From: Solwaraspora sp. WMMD791
Lineage (GTDB): Bacteria > Actinomycetota > Actinomycetes > Mycobacteriales > Micromonosporaceae
Length of the DNA stretch: 64,000 nucleotides
Assembly: GCF_029581195.1 (NCBI RefSeq)
Contig: NZ_CP120737.1
Location: forward strand, 2,294,001-2,358,000
Reading direction: 5' to 3'
The notes under the pieces: generated by a model
Told to the model about the DNA's origin: nothing
Seen by the model: only the letters and a program-made list of their open reading frames with translations
The model's database searches: none
Shown: piece after piece, positions 9,854 to 18,296 of the stretch
Layout: each line of letters begins with the position of its first letter
Position numbering within the stretch: the stretch's first letter is position 1
Translations under genes and position numbers: made by a program

Positions 9854-10067
9854 CCGGCGGCGGATCACGTCCTGTCCGGGACCCGACCGCGTCGTGACCG
9901 GTGGCGGGCCGCCGGCCCGACCGGTGGCGGGCCCTCGGGCGCGAACGGCGCGCCCGACGCACTCCCGCAACCGGCTCCCGGCGTGTCACGATTCAAGGGC
10001 ACGGCACGCCCCGGCCGGGGCCGCCGGTGGGACAGGGCGCGACGGCGACCGGTGAGGAGAGGGTTCG

Positions 10068-11204
10068 GTGTCTGCGGGTGGCGCGCGCCGGGGGCGGCGG
10101 GACAACGGCCTCGACGCATCCGAGTACGCGGTGGCCGGCGACGTCGATCCGCGGGTCGGCGAGCACCTGCTCGACGTGCTCGCCGCCGGTGGGATCGCCG
10201 CGTACCTGCAGCCGTCGTCGGACGTCAATCCGGTGACCCGGACCACGACCGTGCCAGCGCGGCCGATCGACCGGCTCTTCGTCGACCGGGTGCACCTGGA
10301 CACGGCCCGGGGCTACCTGGTGCAGCTCGCCGAGGACGGCCCGCCGACGTCGGGCGGCCGGGCGACGCCCGGGCCGGCAGGTGCCGCCGGGTCCGCTGGT
10401 ACCGACGGGCCAGGCGGTGCGGTGGGAGCGGGCGGGCCGCCCGGCGCTGACGGGCCGGGCCCGGCCGGATCGCCCGATCGGCGGGCGACGCCGGATGCCG
10501 ACGTCGAGGCCGCCTGGGCCGGGATCATCGCCAACTACCATCGGACCGCCCCGACGGACGTCGGCCCCACGCCGTGGCCGGCGGCCGAGAATCTCCCCGG
10601 CGGGCAGCGCGGGACCGGAGCCGGGCCGGTCGGCGACGGCACCGCCGACGCTGCCCCGGCCGACTGGTCGGGCGTCGACGCCACCGGCACGACGCCGCCG
10701 CAGCGGAACCCCGGCCAGCCCGCCGACGGGCACCGTACGGCCGGCGACGACCGTACCGGTGATGTCACCGACCCCGCGCGCCGCTCCGGTGCCGAGCGCT
10801 CCGGGCCGGCGGACACCGGGCCGACGCGGGGCGCGGGTGCCGACGATCCGCTGCCGTGGGCGGTCGGCTTCACCAACATCTCGATCGGCCGCCGGGGCGA
10901 CGAGCCGTCCCTGTTGGACGGGTTGGACACGTTCGGCAGCCGGCTGCCCGACGAGCCGGAGGAGGGCTACACCCCGCCGCCGCCACCGCCACTGCCCCGG
11001 CTGTCGTCCGCGGCGGTGCTCGGGGTGCTCGCGATCGTCGCGGGGTTCATCCTGTTCGTCTTCCCGACTGTGCTTCCGGTGGACCGCGGGTTGGCCATCC
11101 TGCTCGGTTTCGCTGGCGTCGTCGGTGGCTTTGTCACTTTGATCTGGCGGCTGCGCCCGGACCACGACGAGGATGACGACATCGACGACGGTGCTGTCGT
11201 CTGA
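10068..11204 (+). CDS. Two-TM membrane protein with DUF2007-like N-terminal domain
   Basis: 378-residue protein. Residues 15-90 (AVAGDVDPRVGEHLLDVLAA, ending in RLFVDRVHLDTARGYL) resemble the DUF2007-type small fold that precedes membrane segments in some actinobacterial proteins. Residues 95-300 are a Gly/Pro/Ala-rich, disordered stretch. The C-terminus has two membrane helices (about 313-337 and 343-366) and an acidic tail ending DEDDDIDDGAVV. GTG 10068 is preceded by GAGGAGAGGG. No enzymatic motif is visible, so the role is unknown; a membrane-anchored scaffold is possible. It stands between the cyclase gene and otsA on the same strand, with gaps over 150 bp on each side. Confidence 0.75.
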   Translation: MSAGGARRGRRDNGLDASEYAVAGDVDPRVGEHLLDVLAAGGIAAYLQPSSDVNPVTRTTTVPARPIDRLFVDRVHLDTARGYLVQLAEDGPPTSGGRATPGPAGAAGSAGTDGPGGAVGAGGPPGADGPGPAGSPDRRATPDADVEAAWAGIIANYHRTAPTDVGPTPWPAAENLPGGQRGTGAGPVGDGTADAAPADWSGVDATGTTPPQRNPGQPADGHRTAGDDRTGDVTDPARRSGAERSGPADTGPTRGAGADDPLPWAVGFTNISIGRRGDEPSLLDGLDTFGSRLPDEPEEGYTPPPPPPLPRLSSAAVLGVLAIVAGFILFVFPTVLPVDRGLAILLGFAGVVGGFVTLIWRLRPDHDEDDDIDDGAVV

Positions 11205-11368
11205 ACCTGACCACTGGATGGCGGAAAATCTGATTCATTGACGACCGTGGTCACTCTGTAACAGTCGCGTAACTTGCTCTCAGTAGGAATAATTCCGGTA
11301 GTCGCCCCCTCACACGTTCGCGATCACTCGCCATGCGCGGCCCTGCCGCGGCGAAACGAGGTCCCCTC

Positions 11369-12781
11369 ATGCGTCAGAGTTCTCTCGTCGTGGTGGCCAA
11401 CCGGCTGCCGGTGGACGACAGCGTCGCACGCGACGGCGCGTGCGAGTGGCGTCGAAGCCCCGGCGGACTGGTCAGCGCACTGCACCCGATCCTGCAGCAC
11501 ACCCCGGCGACCTGGGTCGGGTGGGCCGGTGGCACCGGGCCCGCGCCGAGCCTGCCGGACATCGACGGCGTGCGGATGCACACCGTCGCGCTGTCCGCCG
11601 AGGACATTCAGGACCACTACGAGGGCTTCGCCAACGCCACCCTGTGGCCGCTCTACCACGACTCGGTCGAGCAGCCGACGTACCACCGCCGCTGGTGGGA
11701 GGCGTACCAACGGGTCAACCAGCGGTTCGCCGACGCGGCGGCCGCCGCCGCCGAACCGGGCGCGATCGTCTGGGTGCAGGACTACCACCTTCAACTGGTG
11801 CCGGGGATGCTGCGGGCGCTGCGCCCGGACCTGCTGATCGGGTTCTTCCTGCACGTACCGTTCCCGCCACCGGAGCTGTTCATGCAGCTGCCGCGCCGAG
11901 CGGAGTTGATGCTCGGCATGCTCGGCGCCGACCTGGTCGGCTTCCAGCGCGCCCAGGCCGCGCACAACTTCGCTCAACTGGCGACGAAGGTGCTCAAGGT
12001 GCCGGCCACCGACCGCCGGATCGCGATCGACGACCGGGTGGTGCGCATCGGTGCTTTCCCGGTCTCGATCAACATGTCCGAGATGGAGTCTCTCGCCGCC
12101 CGGCCCGACGTGGTCGAGCGGGCCCGGCAGCTGCGGGCCGACCTCGGTGACCCGCAGCACGTGATCCTCAGTGTGGACCGGATGGACTACACCAAGGGCA
12201 TCGAGCAGCGACTCAAGGCGTACAGCGAACTGATCGCCGACGGGCACATCAAGGTCCGTGACACGGTGATGGTCCAGGTCGCCGTACCCAGCCGGGAACG
12301 GGTCGAGCAGTACCGGATCCTGCGCGACCGGGTCGAACGCGAGGTCGGCCGGATCAACGGCGAGTTCGGCCGGGTCGGCGAACCGGCGATCCACTACCTC
12401 AACCAGTCGTTCAGCCGGGCCGACCTGGCGGCGTTGTACCGGGTCGCCGACATCATGGCGGTCACCCCGCTGCGCGACGGGATGAACCTGGTGGCCAAGG
12501 AGTACGTCGCCGCCCGGGTCGACGACGACGGTGCCCTGCTGCTCAGCGAGTTCGCCGGAGCCGCAGCCGAATTCCAACAGGCGTACCTGGTCAATCCGCA
12601 CGACCTCGACGGTCTCAAGTTGACCCTGATGCACGCGTTGGAGGCCGCGCCCACCGACATCGCCGACCGGATGCGGTCGATGCGTGAACACCTGCGCCAC
12701 CACGACATCCGAGCCTGGGTGCACGGCTACCTGACCTCGCTCGACCGGACCGGTTCGCTCGCCGCCCGACTCACCGCCTGA
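11369..12781 (+). CDS. otsA: Trehalose-6-phosphate synthase
   Basis: 470-residue GT20 enzyme that joins UDP- or GDP-glucose and glucose 6-phosphate to trehalose 6-phosphate. Visible are the N-terminal VVVANRLPVD, the RSPGGLVSAL loop, WVQDYHLQLVPGMLR, the sugar-phosphate segment SVDRMDYTKGIEQRLKAY and the nucleotide-sugar end TPLRDGMNLVAKEYVA with LLLSEFAGAA. Length and motifs match OtsA. ATG 11369 follows ACGAGG by 7 nt; the longer reading from 11333 adds non-conserved residues. No otsB phosphatase lies beside it in this window. A strong two-way hairpin follows the gene. Product: osmoprotectant and cell-wall trehalose. Confidence 0.95.
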   Translation: MRQSSLVVVANRLPVDDSVARDGACEWRRSPGGLVSALHPILQHTPATWVGWAGGTGPAPSLPDIDGVRMHTVALSAEDIQDHYEGFANATLWPLYHDSVEQPTYHRRWWEAYQRVNQRFADAAAAAAEPGAIVWVQDYHLQLVPGMLRALRPDLLIGFFLHVPFPPPELFMQLPRRAELMLGMLGADLVGFQRAQAAHNFAQLATKVLKVPATDRRIAIDDRVVRIGAFPVSINMSEMESLAARPDVVERARQLRADLGDPQHVILSVDRMDYTKGIEQRLKAYSELIADGHIKVRDTVMVQVAVPSRERVEQYRILRDRVEREVGRINGEFGRVGEPAIHYLNQSFSRADLAALYRVADIMAVTPLRDGMNLVAKEYVAARVDDDGALLLSEFAGAAAEFQQAYLVNPHDLDGLKLTLMHALEAAPTDIADRMRSMREHLRHHDIRAWVHGYLTSLDRTGSLAARLTA

Positions 12782-12810
12782 GATCGCACGGCACCGGGCG
12801 GGCCCGCGCG

Positions 12811-12843
12811 GCACCGGCTGAGCCGCGTGGGCTCAGCCGGTGC
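12811..12843. terminator. Strong bidirectional hairpin, otsA end
   Basis: Perfect 14-bp inverted repeat GCACCGGCTGAGCC / GGCTCAGCCGGTGC with a 5-nt loop (GCGTG), between the convergent otsA and alpha/beta hydrolase genes. One arm contains the hydrolase stop codon. It can serve as terminator in both directions. Confidence 0.8.
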
Positions 12844-13651
12844 CGGCGTCCAGCCAGTCGAGGATCGCGTCCACCGGCTCGGTCCAGCGGGCGTCGAGCA
12901 TCAGGTCGTGTCCCATGCCGGGAAAGAGCAGCGGCGCCCCGCCGAAGCGCCGGGCCACCCGGTTCAGGGCGGCCACCGGCACCACCTGGTCGTCCGGGCT
13001 GCCGAGCACCAGCACCGGCGGATCGCCGACCGGCGGTTCGAACCGTTGCCGCGCCAGCAGCTGCCACTGGGCACGCGCCGAGGCGGAGCCGAGGCGGTCC
13101 ACGTACGACTTGGCCACCTCGTCGGCCAACTCCCGGCTGAACAACTGGCGGGCCCGCAGCCGCAGCCCGGCACCGAACAGCGCCGGTACGGTACCGAACG
13201 GGTGCCGCCGCAACGCCGTACCGAGCAGGGGCCAGCCGCTGAGCACCGGCGCGGCCAGCACCGCCGCCCGCGCCGGGTAACGGGCCAGCGCGTGGGCCAC
13301 CACCAGCGCCCCGGCGCCGTGCCCGACCAGCACCGCCTGGCGGGGCAGTCCGGCGGCTGCCTGCACGACGTCGTGGACGTACGCCCGCAGGTCCGCCCGG
13401 GGTGCCGGGGCGCTGGCGCCGTGCCCCCGCAGGCTCACCGCGGCGGCGGGGAAGCCCCGCTCAGCGACCCGGTCCAGCCAGTGTTCGGCGAACACCCACG
13501 CGCCGTGGCCGAACCCGGCAACGAACAGCAGCGGTGGCCGACCCTCGTCGCGCAGCACTTCGCCGTGCAGCACCTCACGGCGGACACCCGGGACCGGGTC
13601 GGCCCACTCCCGGGTACGCAGGATGCGGGTGGTCGGCGGACGCGGGCTCAC
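12833..13651 (-). CDS. Alpha/beta hydrolase-fold protein lacking the Ser nucleophile
   Basis: 272-residue alpha/beta hydrolase fold. The oxyanion-side motif LLFVAGFGHGAWVF, the Asp of GSPDDQVVP (about residue 217) and the His of FPGMGHDLML (about 246) are present. The nucleophile elbow reads VLVGHGAGALV, so the GxSxG Ser is Gly (codon GGC, one base from AGC). As written it should not form an acyl-enzyme, so it is either a non-catalytic family member, uses another mechanism, or reflects a single-base error. The GTG at 13651 overlaps the stop of the upstream monooxygenase gene by 4 bp (GTGA), giving translational coupling. Substrate unknown. Confidence 0.85.
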   Translation of the reverse strand: MSPRPPTTRILRTREWADPVPGVRREVLHGEVLRDEGRPPLLFVAGFGHGAWVFAEHWLDRVAERGFPAAAVSLRGHGASAPAPRADLRAYVHDVVQAAAGLPRQAVLVGHGAGALVVAHALARYPARAAVLAAPVLSGWPLLGTALRRHPFGTVPALFGAGLRLRARQLFSRELADEVAKSYVDRLGSASARAQWQLLARQRFEPPVGDPPVLVLGSPDDQVVPVAALNRVARRFGGAPLLFPGMGHDLMLDARWTEPVDAILDWLDAGTG

Positions 13652-15057
13652 CGGGCCGACACCTCCAGACTGTCCAAGGACGATTGCAGGGCACCCAGGT
13701 AGCTACGGTGGCCGACCTCGAACCAGTGCCGGGGCGAGTCGTCGTCGCACACCGCCACGTCGTGCCAGTCGCGGCCACCGGCCGCCGACAGCCGCTGGGT
13801 CAGCGCGGCGGCGCCCGCCGGATCCGCCGTCCGGGCCCGCAGCCAGCGGGCGAACAGCACGGCCTGCCAGTGGACCAGCGGGAAGATCCCGATGTCCGGC
13901 TGTGGCAGGCCGACCACCGACAGGGTCGGCCGCTCGGGTGCGAACAGATGCAGGTGCAGCCGGGGCCGCCCGTCCGGACCGGCGCCGAGCAGCCCCGGGT
14001 CGAGGAAGTCGAACCGCGGCCGGTAGCCGGTGGCGAGCACGACCAGATCGGGGTCGATCTCACTGCCGTCGGCGAGTTCGACGGTGTGGCGGCGGAATCT
14101 GGCCACGTCCGGCACCGGTGCGACGGTGCCGTGCCCGATGTGGTGCACCAGCTGACTGTTGACGATCGGATGGGTGGCGAGGACCTGGTGGTCCGGTGCG
14201 GGTAGCCCGAAGCGGGTCAGGTCCCCCACGGTCAGCCGGAGCACCCGGTGGCGGATCCACTGCCGCAGCCAGCGCGGCAGCGGCAGCGCCGACAGCCGGG
14301 CGTGCAGTTGGTCGAGGGGTCGACCAGAGACGTACTTGGGCAGGTACCAGTAGCCACGCCGGGTGGAGTGCCAGCACCGCGCTCCCTGCTGGCCGGCCTC
14401 CACCGCGATGTCACAGCCGGTGTTGCCGCCGCCGACCACCAGTACCCGGCGGCCGCGCAGTTGCGCGGCGTCGTGGTAGGCCGCGGCGTGGATCACCTGA
14501 CCGGTGAAGTCGGACAGTCCATCGTAGGACGGTTCGTGCGGGGCCCAGTTGTGCCCGTTGGCGACGACCACCGCCGCGTACCGCTGGGTGCGGCTGGCGC
14601 CGCTGCCGCCGGTGCTGCGGGTGGTCACGTCCCACCGGTCGCCCTCGGCCGGGGTGACCCGGACCACCTCGGTGCCGAACCAGATGTGTCGGCGCAGGTC
14701 GAAGTGGTCGGTGTAGCGCTGCAGGTAGTGCAGCAGCTGGCTGTGGTGCGGATAGTCAGGCCAGTCGTCCGGCATCGGAAAGTCGGGGTACTGGCTGAAC
14801 GGCTTTGACGAGATCAAATGGGTGCTGGCGTACACCGGGCTGCGGTCGTGGCGCCAGTTCCAGGCACCGCCGACGCCGGTTTCCCGCTCGTAGCAGTCGA
14901 CCCCGAACCCCTGTTCCCGCAGATTCTTCACCGCGCACAGCCCGCTGGCGCCCGCACCGATCACACAGACGTTCTCGCTCTGCTCGGAGATCGAACGGTC
15001 GTCACGCCAGTCGGCGGCACCGGCGGCGGGGTGGGCGCGGTCAGCAGAATCAGGCAC
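13648..15057 (-). CDS. Flavin-containing monooxygenase (FMO/EtaA-like)
   Basis: 469-residue FAD- and NADPH-dependent monooxygenase. FAD motif VCVIGAGASGLCAVKNL lies at about residues 20-36, with the second FAD-region residues ETGVGGAWNWRHD. The NADPH motif VLVVGGGNTGCDIAVEA is at about 175-191, and the FMO identifying region is DFTGQVIHAAAYHD just before it. A late ATG-type motif LVVLATGYRPRFDFLDP is at about 330. GTG 15057 has AAGGAG 7 nt upstream. It is coupled to the hydrolase gene downstream and follows the EEP gene by 37 bp. Substrate is not predictable; oxidation of a soft nucleophile or Baeyer-Villiger chemistry is possible. Cytoplasmic. Confidence 0.92.
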   Translation of the reverse strand: MPDSADRAHPAAGAADWRDDRSISEQSENVCVIGAGASGLCAVKNLREQGFGVDCYERETGVGGAWNWRHDRSPVYASTHLISSKPFSQYPDFPMPDDWPDYPHHSQLLHYLQRYTDHFDLRRHIWFGTEVVRVTPAEGDRWDVTTRSTGGSGASRTQRYAAVVVANGHNWAPHEPSYDGLSDFTGQVIHAAAYHDAAQLRGRRVLVVGGGNTGCDIAVEAGQQGARCWHSTRRGYWYLPKYVSGRPLDQLHARLSALPLPRWLRQWIRHRVLRLTVGDLTRFGLPAPDHQVLATHPIVNSQLVHHIGHGTVAPVPDVARFRRHTVELADGSEIDPDLVVLATGYRPRFDFLDPGLLGAGPDGRPRLHLHLFAPERPTLSVVGLPQPDIGIFPLVHWQAVLFARWLRARTADPAGAAALTQRLSAAGGRDWHDVAVCDDDSPRHWFEVGHRSYLGALQSSLDSLEVSAR

Positions 15058-15094
15058 CGGCAGTCTCCTTCGTACGGCTGCGAAATCCTGCCGG

Positions 15095-15832
15095 TTAGCC
15101 GCCCCGCTTGTCCAGCCCCGTCCCCGGTCCGGCGAGTACCAGATCGGCGACAACCGGGAAATGGTCGCTGGCCCGGCGGGCCGCCGGGGTGTCGACCACC
15201 GTGGCGGCGGCGACCCGGATCCGGGGGTCGACGAAGATCGCGTCGATCCGCCGCCGGGGCCCGGCACACGGGAAGGTGCAGATGTCGCCGGCACCGCCGA
15301 TCACCGCCGCGTCGGTCAACCCGGCCGCGACCTCGCGCCAGACCGGCGAGTCCGCCCCGGCCGCCGGTGGCGTGTCGTTGACGTCCAGGCCCAGAATCAG
15401 CGGGTCGTCGACGTCGGCACATGCCTGCCGCAGCAGGCGGGCCTGCGCGGGGCGTTCGGCGGGGTCGGTGGACAGGTGGGAGCCGACGACCACGAACCGC
15501 GCCGGGCCGACGGCGCAGCGGGCGAAGACCGCCGCGCGCAGGTGCCGGCCGGGGGTCAGCGGGAACCGTACGGTCCAGCTGTCCAGCACCCGGACCCGCA
15601 GGCTGGTCAGCAGCAGGTTGCCCATCCCCGGCAGGCCGCCGGCACCGACCACCATGGCGAACGAGTCGGCCAGCGCCGCGCTCCGGCTGCGCCAGCGCCA
15701 GCGCCGGGGTGCCTCCTGCAGGATCGCCACGTCGGGTGCGACGGACCGGACCACGTCGGTCAGCGCGGCCCGGTCGTCACGTTGGCCGTGGATGTTGTAC
15801 GTCAACACCCGCAGCCGCGGTTCGCCGCTCAC
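15095..15832 (-). CDS. Endonuclease/exonuclease/phosphatase (EEP) family protein
   Basis: 245-residue EEP-superfamily phosphodiesterase. Motifs are LTYNIHGQRDDR (Asn at the metal site) at the N-terminus, VAILQEAPRR (Glu metal ligand, about residue 40), VVVGSHLSTDPAERPAQARLL (catalytic His), LILGLDVNDTP (Asp and Asn), RIDAIFVD and the C-terminal SDHFPVVADL Asp-His pair. No signal peptide is evident, so it is likely cytoplasmic; DNA repair nuclease, lipid or inositol phosphatase are all possible. The GTG start overlaps the ROK kinase stop by 4 bp (GTGA), so it is translated with the kinase; 37 bp separate it from the monooxygenase gene. Confidence 0.88.
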   Translation of the reverse strand: MSGEPRLRVLTYNIHGQRDDRAALTDVVRSVAPDVAILQEAPRRWRWRSRSAALADSFAMVVGAGGLPGMGNLLLTSLRVRVLDSWTVRFPLTPGRHLRAAVFARCAVGPARFVVVGSHLSTDPAERPAQARLLRQACADVDDPLILGLDVNDTPPAAGADSPVWREVAAGLTDAAVIGGAGDICTFPCAGPRRRIDAIFVDPRIRVAAATVVDTPAARRASDHFPVVADLVLAGPGTGLDKRGG

Positions 15833-16776
15833 AACCGTCGGGCGAGGTCGGCGGCCCCCACCACACCGGCTGTGTTGCCCAGTTCGGCCGCCCGCACCTC
15901 GGCGACCGGGATCCGGACCCGCTGAGCCAGGGCTTCGGTGTAGGCCCGCTGGGCCGGGCCGAGCAGCAGGTCGCCGGCTTCCACCACGCCACCGCCGATG
16001 ACCATGACCTCGGGGTCGAGAATCTGGGCGAGGTCGGCCAGTCCGATGCCGAGCCATCGGCCGATCTGAGCGAACGCCTCGCAGGAGACCGGGTCACCGG
16101 AACGCGCCGCCGCCGTCACCATCGGGCCGGTCACCGCTTCGGCGTCGCCGCCGGCCAGGGCGAGCAGAGCGCCGGCCCGGTCCGGTTCCTGGCGGGCCCC
16201 GGCCCGGGCGAACCGGACCAGGGCGTTGCCGCTGGCGTACTGCTCGATGCAGCCGTGCCGCCCGCAGCCGCAGAGGTGGCCGTCGGGTACCGCGAGCATG
16301 TGGCCGAGTTCGGCGGCGATGCCGTGGGCCCCCCGGATCAGCTCGCCGCCGTAGACGATGCCGCCGCCGATGCCGGTGCCGACGGTGAACATGACCATCG
16401 AGTCGGTGGCGTGCCGGGCGGCACCGTACCGGAACTCTGCCCAGGCGGCGACGTTGGCGTCGTTCTCGACGGTGACCGGCAGGTTGACCGCCGCGCTGAC
16501 GTAGTCGCGCAGCGGTTCGTTGCGCCAGGCGATGTTCGGGGCGAACAGGACCGTGGAGCGCAGCGCGTCGATCCAGCCGGCGGCACCGATACCGACGGCG
16601 GTGACCGGATGCGTCGCGGCCAGCTCCAGCACCACCTCGACGATCACGTCCCGCGTCTTGGCCACGTCCTCGGCCGGTGTGTCGTGCCGGGTCTGCGCCA
16701 CGACCTCCCCGTCCGGATCGACGACGCCGCCGGCGACCTTGGTTCCGCCGATGTCGACTCCGATGGTCAGCGTCAC
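15829..16776 (-). CDS. glkA: ROK-family glucokinase
   Basis: 315-residue ROK kinase that phosphorylates glucose with ATP. ATP motif LTIGVDIGGTKVAGGVV is at the N-terminus; VENDANVAAWAEF carries the catalytic Asp (about residue 106). HMLAVPDGHLCGCGRHGCIEQYASG contains the ROK zinc motif CGCGRHGC and the ExGH His before it. GTG 16776 is chosen for GGGGAG 8 nt upstream. From memory, the actinobacterial glkA (Streptomyces SCO2126) also sits next to a gene like the upstream Cys-motif protein, and glkA mediates carbon repression there. Downstream coupling to the EEP gene is by GTGA overlap. Confidence 0.92.
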   Translation of the reverse strand: MTLTIGVDIGGTKVAGGVVDPDGEVVAQTRHDTPAEDVAKTRDVIVEVVLELAATHPVTAVGIGAAGWIDALRSTVLFAPNIAWRNEPLRDYVSAAVNLPVTVENDANVAAWAEFRYGAARHATDSMVMFTVGTGIGGGIVYGGELIRGAHGIAAELGHMLAVPDGHLCGCGRHGCIEQYASGNALVRFARAGARQEPDRAGALLALAGGDAEAVTGPMVTAAARSGDPVSCEAFAQIGRWLGIGLADLAQILDPEVMVIGGGVVEAGDLLLGPAQRAYTEALAQRVRIPVAEVRAAELGNTAGVVGAADLARRL

Positions 16777-16897
16777 CGCTGCCGCTCCCCTCTGCTGTGT
16801 TCCTCGCGCGCCGGTTGTGGCACCCGGTCGGGTCCCTCGACGTGGCGCACCCGCCGGCCCGGTGGGGCCGGCCCGGGTCGCCGTGGTCGGTGTGGGC

Positions 16898-17647
16898 CTA
16901 TCCCGGCAGTCCGTGCTCCGGCGCGGCGGGGTCCGACCCGTCCCCGTCGACCGCGTCGGCGCGCGGGTCCCGGGCCGCCACGTCGGCACCGCCGCCGCGG
17001 CGCTCGACCGGTGGTGTGTCCGCCCCGGCGACGTCGACGGGGGCGTTCGTAGCGGCTGACCAGACGTCCCGATCACCCGCTGAGTCCGAATCATCCCCGG
17101 TGCGGGTGGCCCGGCGCCACACCTCGTCGTCCGAGGTGGTCCGCCCGGACGGGGGATCGTGCTCGTCGCCGCGGGTGTTCCTGACCTGCGGATCGACGCC
17201 CGCCGGCGCGGTCGGACCCGGCTGCGGGCCGGTGCCGGTTCCGGCCTCGGCCGCGTCCGGGGCGGTCTCCCACGCACCGGGAGCGGTCTGCTCCGGGGCG
17301 GGAGCGGCCTTCCCCGGATCGGGCGAGGTCTGCTCCGGGGCGGGAGCGAAGGCGCGCAGCAGGCTGGCCACCCCGGCGGCGAAGTCACCGGCACCGGTGG
17401 CGAGCCGTTCGGCCAGCTCCGGACTCGGGTCACGCAACGCCGTGATCGCCCGGCAGATCGGGCAGATGCAGCAGGCCGGCTCACCGGTGGCCAGTGGGCC
17501 GGTGGCACCGCCGAACAGGTCCCGGAGCATGCCGAGCCCGGCGGCGCCGTGGCGCTGCCCACGTGCCGCCAGTTGCGCCATCGCCAGGGCTGTCGCCACC
17601 AGGCGTTCCGCCTCGGCGCGTGCCGAGCCGGGATCCGATCCCGCCAT
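16898..17647 (-). CDS. Small Cys-motif protein of the SCO2127/DUF5304 type
   Basis: 249-residue protein. The first 100 residues are structured: an Ala-rich helix (AEAERLVATALAMAQLAARG) and a Cys cluster CCICPICRAI at about residues 58-67, preceded by GPLATGEPA. The remaining 150 residues are Pro/Ala/Asp-rich and probably disordered. The Cys pattern could hold zinc or another metal, which is an inference. ATG 17647 has GGGGGCG upstream. Location beside glkA agrees with the actinobacterial pattern in which this kind of gene lies next to glucokinase and influences its expression or activity; I state the family name with moderate confidence only. Confidence 0.75.
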   Translation of the reverse strand: MAGSDPGSARAEAERLVATALAMAQLAARGQRHGAAGLGMLRDLFGGATGPLATGEPACCICPICRAITALRDPSPELAERLATGAGDFAAGVASLLRAFAPAPEQTSPDPGKAAPAPEQTAPGAWETAPDAAEAGTGTGPQPGPTAPAGVDPQVRNTRGDEHDPPSGRTTSDDEVWRRATRTGDDSDSAGDRDVWSAATNAPVDVAGADTPPVERRGGGADVAARDPRADAVDGDGSDPAAPEHGLPG

Positions 17648-17657
17648 CTGCCGCCCC

Positions 17658-18119
17658 CTACCCGGCTTCCGCCGCGCCGAGCTGCTCCACCCGGCGCTTC
17701 AGCTGCGTCAACGCCGCGTCCATGATCATCTTTTCGGCCTTGCGGCGGAACATGCCCAGCATGCCGACGGAGAGGTCGACCTCCAGGGTGTAGGTCACCG
17801 TCGTGGTGCCGTCACCATTGTCCTCGATCTCGTACGAGCCGTCCTGGCGGCGCTGCATCCGCGACGGTTGCGCCAACCGCCATTCGATCCGGGAGATGTC
17901 CTCGGCGTACTCGTAGATCAGCGTGTACTCGTCGGCGAGCACCCCGGCGTCGAGCACGAAGAAGACCTCGCGGGCGTAGCCGTCCTCGTACTCCTGGCGC
18001 ACCTCGACCCGCTCCAGCGCCTCGGTCCATTCCGGGTACCGCGCGAAGTCGCAGATCACCGCCGTGACCCGGGACGCGGGCGCGGTGATCACGATCGACT
18101 TGGTGGAGGACTCCGCCAT
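17658..18119 (-). CDS. SRPBCC (START-like) protein
   Basis: 153-residue START/Bet v1-like fold, the family of polyketide cyclases and lipid carriers. Features are KSIVITAPASRVTAVICDFARYPEW at the N-terminus, a beta-rich centre (EVFFVLDAGVLADEYTLIY) and the C-terminal helix MDAALTQLKRRVEQLG. From memory the counterpart in Mycobacterium lies near fadD15, as here. ATG 18119 is 7 nt after TAGCCT with no ribosome site, so a leaderless transcript is likely. It is the first gene of a leftward run: this gene, the Cys-motif protein (10 bp later), glkA and beyond, and is divergent from the acyl-CoA synthetase. Binds a hydrophobic ligand by family; the ligand is unknown. Confidence 0.88.
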   Translation of the reverse strand: MAESSTKSIVITAPASRVTAVICDFARYPEWTEALERVEVRQEYEDGYAREVFFVLDAGVLADEYTLIYEYAEDISRIEWRLAQPSRMQRRQDGSYEIEDNGDGTTTVTYTLEVDLSVGMLGMFRRKAEKMIMDAALTQLKRRVEQLGAAEAG

Positions 18120-18296
18120 GTGGGGCAGGCTACCCGGTGCCGGGCCAAGATCAAGCCGGCGGCCGGCAACGACAGCCACCAAGGTGCGCGTCAGGCAGCC
18201 GGCGCAGGTCGTCCGCCGGCCCGGTAGGTTTCGGGTAGCCGGATGCCACACCCGCAGGTCCGGCCCACTCGAGTCCCCCAGCGCAAGGGAGTGCAG

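Noticed and set aside
13035-13044. GGTTCGAACC, like a tRNA T-arm
   Set aside because: It lies inside the hydrolase gene and there is no acceptor stem or anticodon arm around it.
18243-18296. Earlier ATG for the acyl-CoA ligase
   Set aside because: AAGGGA fits GTG 18297 and the extra residues are not family-like.
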